The position numbers and the translations under genes are program-made. DNA of 64,000 nucleotides from Strongylocentrotus purpuratus (taxonomy: Eukaryota; Echinodermata; Echinoidea; Camarodonta; Strongylocentrotidae), in the NCBI RefSeq assembly GCF_000002235.5, contig NW_022145609.1:13546328-13610327 (forward strand). The letters are read 5' to 3'. Position 1 is the first letter of the stretch, and each line of letters begins with the position of its first letter. The notes beneath the pieces are model-generated. The model had not been told where the DNA came from, ran no database searches, and worked only from the letters and a program-made list of their open reading frames with translations. Shown here one piece after another: positions 55,701-64,000 of this stretch.

Positions 55701-58700
55701 TATTTATAAGCTCTATACAAAAGGGGAAAAAAAAAGGAAACTGAATTATATTGCCTTGGAGTTTATTGCAGCTGATCTTATAGAAGTAGAAGTTTGAAGG
55801 ATATGTTCAATTTGTTCATTGAACAGTGCTTTGTAGATGTAGTGTGGCCAAAAAAGAAATATCAGTTGAGCAATCTTATGCCTTTTTTTTTTTTTTTTAG
55901 TGCGCTAATTATTATCCCCAAATGAAACCAAAGTAGCATGTAGAAATATCAAGATTACTAACAATCCAGTTCTTGTTGATGATATCTCTCTTCTTTTCCC
56001 TTCTATTTTCGAGAGGGAATCTAGATTTATAAGCACTTGCCTGAAGATGGTACCCTTCCCATAAATAATTTCTTTTTAGACATCATAATTGACTTGTTGT
56101 CATTTTTCTGAGGATACATTTTGGCCAGAAGACAAGCCAACATTTATCAGTCGAAGAAATCTGAATAATACAATATAGGTAAATTTGCAAATTTGCATCT
56201 ATTTTAATAAAAATGGTTATCAATAACAAGTTACAATAACTGTTATAATCTACTGAAATCGTGGCATTGGCTGAGAGCAAATTTGCCATACAAATTAGCA
56301 TTTTTTATGGATAAAAAGTTTTATGAAACAGCCCTAAGGTGCAAGTATGTGTAGTCCTTAATTTCAAGAGCTATTAAAATACAGAAGTTGTCTGGGGGAA
56401 GTTGGTTGTTCTTATGTATTGCTTTATGTTGTTTTGTTCATTGTCTTGCATGCTAGTTTTGTATGTATGTAGTCCTCCACCACCTCCCACACCCCCCCCC
56501 CCACCCGAGCGTATACCCATACAGAACCCTAGCCAATCAATAATGCTTATTGCTTTCTTGCTTGTAGCCGTAGGCTCTTTCTTCTGGGAGAGAAAAACAG
56601 CCACTAAAGGTACATTTTAGTAATGGCATATTAGCAATTTATGCAAAATTATGCTAACAAAGTACAGTATATACATATAATGCTTTATTTACGGCTGTAA
56701 CAAACTTATGCATATTCTAACCCCCTATAACAGTTCCCAATATTCCAACATACTGAATCGACTATTTTATGATAAGTAAATGCTTAGTTTATTTATGCAC
56801 TGGTTTTATTTTTTTCGATGAAATTATTCATATCGAACTAATGGAAAATAGTCCTACCGCAAGATGTATTGGTTCTTTTGATATATAATAACGCATGTGA
56901 TTTAGATATTATATATTTATGAATTAGTTTATGAATTTTCAGCTATATTCTGTAATATGCAAATTTGATTTGTAATCTACCAAATTATTTAATGAGCAAC
57001 TATGAATAACTAAGATTTATTATCAAATAATTCATATATATTAACATGGTACACATTGATGCATGATCTCTTATATTATAATTTGGAATCCTTTTCAAGA
57101 AGGTGTAGATTTGATCCTTAGTTTTATTTTGATTAAATGAGATTATTGGACTTTTGATGTTGGACTATTATTTGCTGCTATTTCTATGCTTGCATGACTT
57201 TCATATACCCTCATACTTTCTAATTTCTTCATCCATATCCCACAAAAGAAGAAACTAATTCATTTCCCCCTTCTCTTTTCCATCTCTTCCTCCCTCATCA
57301 CCCCTCCCCCTTATCATGGTGAACCCCAATCATCAATAACACAACAGTCAGTATGGAATGCAGGGATCGTGGCATTATGCCTGGGCAGGAAGTAGTCACT
57401 GTCTATACAGGTGTCCATGGAGGGCTCACCTCATTTCAGTCGATGGAGACACTCATGATGAACATGACCACAGGAGGGCAGCAGTCGTCGACCAACACAC
57501 CCAACATGGAGAGGAAGAATCCGCAAGCGAGGAAAGGGCGGGTTGTCCGACGTAGCACCAGCTTTGGGCTGGTCGATGGGATGCTACGGAACGAGACACC
57601 GCATCTGCCCCCGAAGCAGAACAAGGGGCCTAGGTCTGGGTTGAACCAACGGTTTGGCAGTGTAGATGCTATTGGGAATAATAACAATGTGTTGCAGGGT
57701 AATCGCAATGTTCACCATGGTAGGGCCGCAGGTTCTAATCCCCAGAGGGTCAGCAACAAGGAGGATGACTATGGCTTTGCCAACATGGCTCCCGCTCCTC
57801 CCCGTAGACACCTTGCTGCAGAGGTCAGTTCAGTCAGTGACCAGTCTCACTACGGGATGACAGAGTCCATCTCGCCCAACCTCGTACCCAGGAAGTGCAG
57901 CTCTATGATTAACATCCAAGATGCTGGAAAGAGTAGGAACCCCAGCCGGCCCAAATCTGGAGGACTCTTTGCCTCCAAGAGGTTTGGATCCGCCACCGAG
58001 CTCTTCAATAAACTGGTGAAGAAGAAATCTCCTTCTCAGGCTGGGCTCCACGACGGGGTAAATTATCCAAGGAAGAGCACAAGCAAAGATCATGTGACTG
58101 GCAACCATCAAATCATCTCTCCCGGTCTAGCCCCGCCTCCTTCGTACCCCGTCTTCACATCCTCCCCGATTGAGCCAGTTACCATCCTAGGCTTCCAATC
58201 CAGCACACAGAACACGACCCCTGACCTCCAACATCATCCACACCGCATCAGTCCCGCGTACCCTCCCCCACTCAGAGCAACTCTATCCTACTCAGAGATT
58301 TCCACTCATCAGAGTTCGACGACCCCGCCTACCCAGAGTTCTAGGACCCCGCCTACCCAGAGTTCAATCACCCCCACTGGCATGCCATCTGCTATCATGG
58401 GGTCAATGAACTATCGAAGGAGTACATCTGACATCCCAACTTCAACCCCGTATGAGAACCTAGAACCGCTATCCCATAATAGGCTCCAGCGACATGAGAG
58501 TATCGCAAGCATCTCAAGTAAGTCTAGCTCCCTCTTGTGGAATCGTCACAAAAATATTTTGTTTGCACATGGGATATTAGCGGGGTCATTGCACTTTTGC
58601 TGTTGGGTTTGCTTCCAAGTTTGCACTTGAGTGGATGAATAAGAATACATAACTTTTCATTTCCAAATGTTGTGTCTATGCTTTTCATGTGCATGTGATA

Positions 58701-61700
58701 TGCAACACACACACACACACACACACATCCAGAAATTTGATGTGCAATGTAACCATAAATGGTTGGAATCATGAGAATCATCAAATTGGCAAAAGGTTTT
58801 GTTTAAAAATATATTCATGCGGGGAAAAGTTGGTAATGTAACTATCGATACTACCAAGCATCCATACGTCATTCATACTGCATCCATACAGCTACTATTG
58901 TGAAGGTACGTGTAAGTATGCATGTTTCTATATGGTTCATAAACAGAATATCAATGTTTTTAAACTGCACTAGAAGGCCACCGTATTGATTTCAGGTGTA
59001 GAAATTCGACCTCAACTTTGTAGTCATTCTGTTTTGTATTGCCTAGATCATGCTGTTTGCAATGTACTAACTCATATTGTTCTCCCCAGCTCATTCATGC
59101 ATGTTCATAACAATACCTAAAAAGCAGTGTCACGTCTTTCTGAACTAACCTCAATTTCAGTAATGTAAAATATACAGATTTTGTTGTTGTTTCTATATAT
59201 ATAAAACCAGATTTCACATAAGTTATGATTTTTTTATGCCTCCGCTACAAAGTAGCCGGAGGCATTATGTTTTCTGGTTGTTCGTCCGTCCGTACGTCCC
59301 GTTCTCGTGATCGCGTTATTTCAAGAACTAATTGATGGATTACCGCCAAACTTGAATCATGCATGTATCTTGCAAAGCCAATGAACTGATTAGATTTTGG
59401 GGTCACGAGGTCAAAGTTCAAAGGTCACAGGGCTCATTATGTATGCAAAATAGCTTGTGATCGCGTTATCTCTAGAACCGATTGATGGATTCCTGCCAAA
59501 CTTGGGTCATGTATGTATCTTGCAAAGCCAATGAATTGATTTGATTTTGGGGTCATCAGGTCAACGGTCATTGGGCTCATTACGGATGCCTAAAAATAGC
59601 TTGTGAATGCATTATTAAAGACGACAGTTGGATTGCAATCAAACTTGAATTTTAACAGCTGCTTCCGTTTTGGTTTGTCAAATTGCTCTATGGCGGAGGC
59701 ATCATTTTAGACTGCGCTGTCGAAGTTCCATCTAATTTGTCAATGTAAAAACAAAAATGTTCATATACATGCACAAGTTATATTAACAATTGCTCTTTCT
59801 TATTACCTGTATTCATCACAACCATACCATTTAGTGTATCTGAAAGTTGTATTTTCTTTATTATTTTACTCTCAATATTGCAATATTCAATCAGACGTCA
59901 TGATTTTCACCGAAAATTCTTTCCAAGAGGCAGTTTTTCTTCTAGCAAGATTAAAAATAACAGGTTAATGTTTGCTGTGTATTAAAGTGTGTATTCACCC
60001 TCAACTAATCACCTTGCTGTAGTAATATTTAATCTCTTGTTTATTTCATGCATACAGCTCAAGGCTCACAATATACAGTGTATCATTCATTTCAAAGCAC
60101 TTAACATAGGACAATGTATCTGTTTATGCTCAGAATATGCCATGAAAATAGTAATTAAACGACATTTAACCATTAAAGCTTTTCTTGTGGAGCAATAAAC
60201 GTGTTATTTAGCATTTGCTATCTTGTATTTCTTGACACTTCAATACTCTGTGCAAGCTGGTTGTTATCCTTTATTTACTAACAAAAATGCAGATTGTGTG
60301 TAACTTAACTGTATAATTCACATAGGAGAAAACTGCCATTCTATGTTGTGCCTGGCTTTTCAATGTGTTTTTTATTTGATACCAGAAATATTATGACAAT
60401 CTATTATTGAAAGATCTTCTAGATGCATCCAAAGGGCTAATGTTATAGCATTGCACTTGTTCAAGATGTGTTCATAAGCCTATTGCTACATCATAGCCAT
60501 CGTAAAAGCCAACCCTAACAACAATCCAATTTTGTCTGTATTTTCATATTTATTTTGAATTCCAGTTTAAGTTATGGTATAATTCTCACCTTTCTCACCT
60601 GCATGCTTGTATGCCTGTTATTGACATACAGCCTCTGAATTAGACTCTGCCCTGTAATACGGCCAGGGACCTCACTTTCTTGAAGTTCTTTTCCTCTCTT
60701 TGGGTATCAATGGTAGTTAAAGATAAAGTTAAGTTCTGGTCGTGAGCTTGAATTGTGGAAGAAACTGTCTCAATGCTGTTTATAATGCACCTAAGAATTT
60801 GTGTTTGCTGTTAGTATTGGAATCACCAAAATGATTTATTTGACTCAATGCTGCTGAGAGTTACATGCACTTCACACAGAAATGCATGTATGGGACTAAG
60901 TAAGCACAAACGGTCGGCCCGACCGTTTCAGCTTTTTTTGGTCATATTTTGAATATGAAGGCATTTGAAGAGCCATGCTTTTCAGGGAACATGTTTTATC
61001 TGATGCTCTTCCACACTTGCATAATAATAATGATAATGCTCACATATTATTTTTCACCTTTTCCCAGAACTCCACCTTCTTTTTTAAGTGAATAAATAGT
61101 TCAATAAAGAGTTTGGCAGTTGCATGTATAGTGTCTCTGTAACCATAGAACAATCGTTAACTGGTATGTTTTTTCTCTCTATGGTAGGTTTGTACCTGGG
61201 TGAAGACAAGTCATACTGCCAGGAGGCCCTCAGACTGTGCCTTCTCCTGCTTCCTGCGGCCCAACGGAGGGCGCTGCACCTCTTACTCAGACTCATGAGC
61301 AAAATGGAGAACAATCCAGAACTGTCGCTGTGCACCAAGATGTCCACTAGGCAACTTGTAAGTAGAGCATCTTTTCACTGATAAAGGATAGGCTTTAGCA
61401 CTCCTTTCCCTATTCTTGCTCATTTCCCGCATTCAGAAAAGTGATGCTGTGAAAAAGTACAAGTTTGTAGATCATTGACCCCATAACGAGTAGTTCATTT
61501 CAGTATCATGGTTGATCATTATTTAAAAGTCTGATTTGGGATGCCTCTGTCTCTTGTTAAGATAAAAAAAGAGATGACAGTTAAAGCTCCTCATAATTAT
61601 CTTTTGCTTGAATAACTCATGAAATGAAAAAAAGGAAAGAAGACACAAACACACTTTATTTTAAAAAAATAACGTTGTTATTCCCACCCCAGGTCAGGTG

Positions 61701-63658
61701 CAGTTAATGGCTATGTGGTAAATTTTGATTTCTTGAATGCTTATGGCTGCTTGGCTAAACCTGTGGTTTCATGAATAAGCTTTCTTAGAGCTGCACATTA
61801 TAAATCTCGTATTATTTATGTAATAACATCATGGTATCATTTCGTTTCAATAGCTGTTGGAGACATTCTCTCGCTCTATCCTGCGTTGCGTCGAGGAGGT
61901 TGACCTGGACGAGTGTCTTGCGAGGAAGATCGTTGCCTATCTCCTGGACAACCACACCACGCTCTTCAACATCCCTCAAGAACTCAGGGCAGACATCGAG
62001 GAGAGACTCACCTACCTCAAGAGAAGCCAGGTAAATCCTCAAAAACCTATTCAGGATTCATATTTGAAAAGGAGATAATTTAAATCTTTTAGATCTATAG
62101 TCATCTTGAAGTTTTTGAGGGGAAAAATAAGGTGTGGATTTAAATCCTATGCACATCACGGATCCATGGAAATGATGGTATGAAATGTCTTGGCATCCTT
62201 TCTGTGAATATGATCGGAAATAGTAAACAATCCAATCTGAATTTTGAAAAATCTTTTATGAATTTGAACTGAATGACAGTAACAAAATCTGATCTATGGT
62301 GCAAAAGGGGTTGCTCTAATCAACTTGTAAAAACTTGTGAAAATCATATCGTGTTCTTATCTCCATATAGGATTATAAGATCTAGTTCCTCAGTTGTAAG
62401 AAGTTCAGGTGAATGGGGAAAGGGAGGTGTGTTGGTGGGTGAAGGCCTAAATATTTGTCCACATTTTACCAGTTGTATTACCTTATATTTTGCCCACCCT
62501 CGATTCATAATCACCCCACCCTGATTGACACATATGCATCATTTTAAAGCCTGTCTGTACTAGTTCGGCCAGGGGGGATTAGACCTCCCTGCAAGGTCAC
62601 TGACAGGTGGTTATCTCATCAAATCAGCTGTCAATTAACATAAGAAAAAGGGGATCATGGGGGACCAACAGGCACCGATTAGGCATTGTTTGCTATATAG
62701 AGGGAGGAAGTACCTCTAAGTAGTGCAGTGGGGCTTTAAAACTGATATTGAACATTTGTTACAGATCAAGTATGAGGCTGACGTGGAGAACGTCCAGCCA
62801 GCTGGATTCTGTGCTCAGATGTCGGTGGAGGAGTATGAGAAACAAAAGACTGCAAGCTCACAGCAAGCCATTGAGGATCTACTCGATAACATCATCACAG
62901 ATAGACACATGTCAGCTAAAGACAAGAAGAAAAAACTTAAACTGGTAAGCGACAAAAAGGGAAATGATTCTCTGATGGAACTGAAAACCATATTGATGTG
63001 ATAGGCTGAAAGCTGAATGTATTTGAAAGTTATTTTAGTTATGTCATCAAGTATTTCTCCCAATATATCCTGCCTGTGCAGTCTGTACTCTCTGTATCAA
63101 TGCTCTGTAGGTGTGGTCACACCAGATATATTTCATTATGCAGTCAAGCTTATTGTGTAATGAAGATGCATTTACAGTGTAATAATGATAATACCGGTAT
63201 TCGATTCTACCATGATTGGTACTCATTGAAAGTCTATTGTATTATAAATTTAGATAATAAGGGATAAACCATCTGTGACATTCCGAACCTACTTTTATGC
63301 AGCATTAACATAAAGAACTTGTAAAAAGCATTCCACTTCACAGAAGAAAAAAAACCGAAAAAAACCACTGATGTCTCGTTTCTTTTATCTGGGCATCTTT
63401 ACTTACAACTTTCCCGATTGAAGCTCAAAGTAGAAATTACATAAATAAGTGTTGAGTACAAATTTACCAATCCAAGTGGAGAAATCCTAATTCTCTGTAT
63501 CTATACCCGTTTAGTTCCACAAGGCTTACCCTGACATCTACCAACGTCGTCTACCAACCAGTGCAAGCGAGGCAGAACTCTTCCCTGCCAAGCCCAAGAT
63601 CAAACAACCGATGCTCAACGTCAAAAGATCTCTGTCAAGACTCAAACCCATCCGATAA
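49724..63658 (+). CDS. DEPDC1: DEP domain-containing protein 1, complete, 10 exons
   Basis: Exons: 49724-49771, 50586-50863, 53575-53958, 54723-54901, 55471-55611, 57348-58517, 61188-61357, 61854-62030, 62765-62944, 63515-63658; 956 residues, all phases consistent (human DEPDC1 811). In vertebrates it is a mitotic protein; biochemical activity is unclear. Seen: GPFRATKLWNSIVGDFRAGI at the start, matching human GPYRATKLWNEV; DEP domain (about 20-108; RHRWRMRYYDNCF, SSDAADWLHDYL, NFGPWVTR); first part of the RhoGAP-like domain (about 225-343; LPHWVLSAMRCLANW, GFERDVFKTI); a long Ser/Thr/Pro-rich, poorly conserved part from one 1,170-nt exon (344-733); then conserved EALRLCLLLLPAAQRR, EEVDLDECLARK and a C-terminus with KKKKLKL...IKQPML. 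The retained long middle region resembles DEPDC1 (A) rather than the shorter DEPDC1B; it may represent the ancestor of both. Confidence 0.96.
49772..50585 (+). other. DEPDC1 intron 1
   Basis: AT-rich, no repeat or gene recognised. Confidence 0.6.
50864..53574 (+). other. DEPDC1 intron 2
   Basis: The first 1.8 kb are unrecognised AT-rich sequence; the repeat with AGGTCA motifs occupies about 52673-53100 and is listed separately. Confidence 0.55.
52673..53100 (+). repeat. Three diverged units carrying AGGTCA motifs
   Basis: TATCAAGTATC followed by CACAAAGTCAAGGTCAAAGG-type sequence recurs at about 52676, 52872 and 53028, a period of 155-195 bp. The first unit contains AGGTCAAAGGTCA (52726-52738), a perfect direct repeat of the nuclear-receptor half-site with one spacer base; the others have one or two changes. 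The region has no coding content. Confidence 0.65.
54157..54401. repeat. Fold-back palindrome in DEPDC1 intron 3
   Basis: Arms of about 90 bp (54157-54258 and 54313-54401) are complementary, with the best block GTAGACAAAGGAACATCCCT opposite its inverse. The loop is about 55 bp. It is probably a MITE; no target duplication was identified. Confidence 0.7.
54902..55470 (+). other. DEPDC1 intron 4
   Basis: Contains a pyrimidine-rich tract (55140-55210); otherwise unrecognised. Confidence 0.55.
55612..57347 (+). other. DEPDC1 intron 5
   Basis: AT-rich, with a T run near 55887-55900 and a C run near 56496-56505. It encloses the possible 42-nt exon at 56568-56609. No other feature is recognised. 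Confidence 0.5.
56568..56609 (+). CDS. DEPDC1: Possible 42-nt cassette exon of DEPDC1
   Basis: A strong acceptor (pyrimidine-rich TTGCTTTCTTGCTTGTAG) precedes and a donor GTACAT follows. The exon enters and leaves in phase 1, the phase of the 55611/57348 junction, so it would add 14 residues (AVGSFFWERKTATK) without shifting the frame. It falls where the RhoGAP-like domain meets the variable region. No similarity to the vertebrate protein is clear, so it may be skipped, alternative or chance. Confidence 0.4.
58518..61187 (+). other. DEPDC1 intron 6
   Basis: Contains a (CA)n microsatellite (58705-58728) and the Helitron-like repeat (59236-59735); otherwise AT-rich and unrecognised. Confidence 0.6.
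59236..59735 (+). mobile_element. Helitron-like repeat, longer copy
   Basis: It starts ATGCCTCCGCTACAAAGTAG with a small GCCTCCG/CGGAGGC hairpin, then has GTCCGTCCGTACG. Two tandem ~150-bp units follow (GTGATCGCGTTAT at 59308 and 59459, each with a GGTCA...AAGGTCA part), then TATGGCGGAGGCATCA and the terminal CCATCTAA before a T. The hairpin near the 3' end is degraded here but intact in the copy at 44277. No coding capacity. Confidence 0.55.
61358..63514 (+). other. DEPDC1 introns 7-9
   Basis: Three short AT-rich introns (61358-61853, 62031-62764, 62945-63514) with no repeat or gene that I recognise. Confidence 0.6.
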
Positions 63659-63819
63659 AATCATCACGTTATCTGTTCCTTAATTCTCCTTTCAGATATT
63701 TTCCTGTAATAGATATCAATTCAAATTACAGTACATTTAGATGTACTTGAATATTTTTTTGACAAACTGCATGATAATGCTTGAATTTGAATAACTTGTT
63801 AATGTATTAGAATGCATGA

Positions 63820-63825
63820 AATAAA
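63820..63825 (+). terminator. DEPDC1 poly(A) signal
   Basis: AATAAA lies 162 nt after the stop codon, the first such motif downstream, in an AT-rich 3' UTR. Confidence 0.6.
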
Positions 63826-64000
63826 ATGAAATGAAGATTCTTAATCGCGAAGCATATTTTGAAAGTGTTCAGGAAATTGTAAGATCATACACATCTCTCT
63901 CTTATGAGAAGTCAGAGGAGACAATATATCATGCCAAGCAACTAAGTTATCCAACACATGCACACGCTTTTTTAGAGTAAGATATATAACGCACATGACA

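Overview
The window looks like a piece of an animal genome, most likely a sea urchin or another echinoid. This rests on three intron-rich genes whose proteins match deuterostome families, on short AT-rich introns with ordinary GT/AG ends, and on a dense load of MITEs, tRNA-derived SINEs and poly-G/poly-C runs. The species is an inference; the gene identities come from reading the translated exons.

Layout. (1) 1-2.5 kb: the last four exons of a Pi/Mu-type glutathione S-transferase, + strand, cut by the window start. (2) 2.5-32.4 kb: about 30 kb without a convincing host gene, built of mobile elements and tandem repeats. Three structures are resolved to the base. One is a 2.8-kb element (5833-8636) with perfect 16-bp terminal inverted repeats (TIRs) and a perfect 8-bp target duplication, carrying about 16 units of a ~113-bp satellite. 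The second is a 4.4-kb element (25488-29865) with a perfect 8-bp target duplication, whose unoccupied target survives at 30640-30760. The third, nested inside it, is a 2.15-kb fold-back element (27121-29271) related to a 211-bp MITE at 49112-49322. The rest is SINEs, TTAA-flanked MITEs, pyrimidine-rich minisatellites, a LINE fragment and segmental repeats. (3) 32.55-45.97 kb: PRKCSH (glucosidase II beta subunit), 14 exons, complete, ending in the ER-retrieval signal HDEL. (4) 49.72-63.66 kb: DEPDC1, ten exons plus a possible 42-nt exon, complete. Upstream lies a CCAAT + CDE/CHR arrangement like that of vertebrate late cell-cycle promoters.

The three genes lie on the same strand but have unrelated jobs: detoxification, glycoprotein folding in the ER, and mitosis. 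Nothing suggests they work together. The repeats do interact: unrelated-looking elements share the same satellite and pyrimidine-rich cargo, have inserted into one another, and several sit against PRKCSH splice sites. No retroviral, LTR or Polinton-type sequence was recognised.
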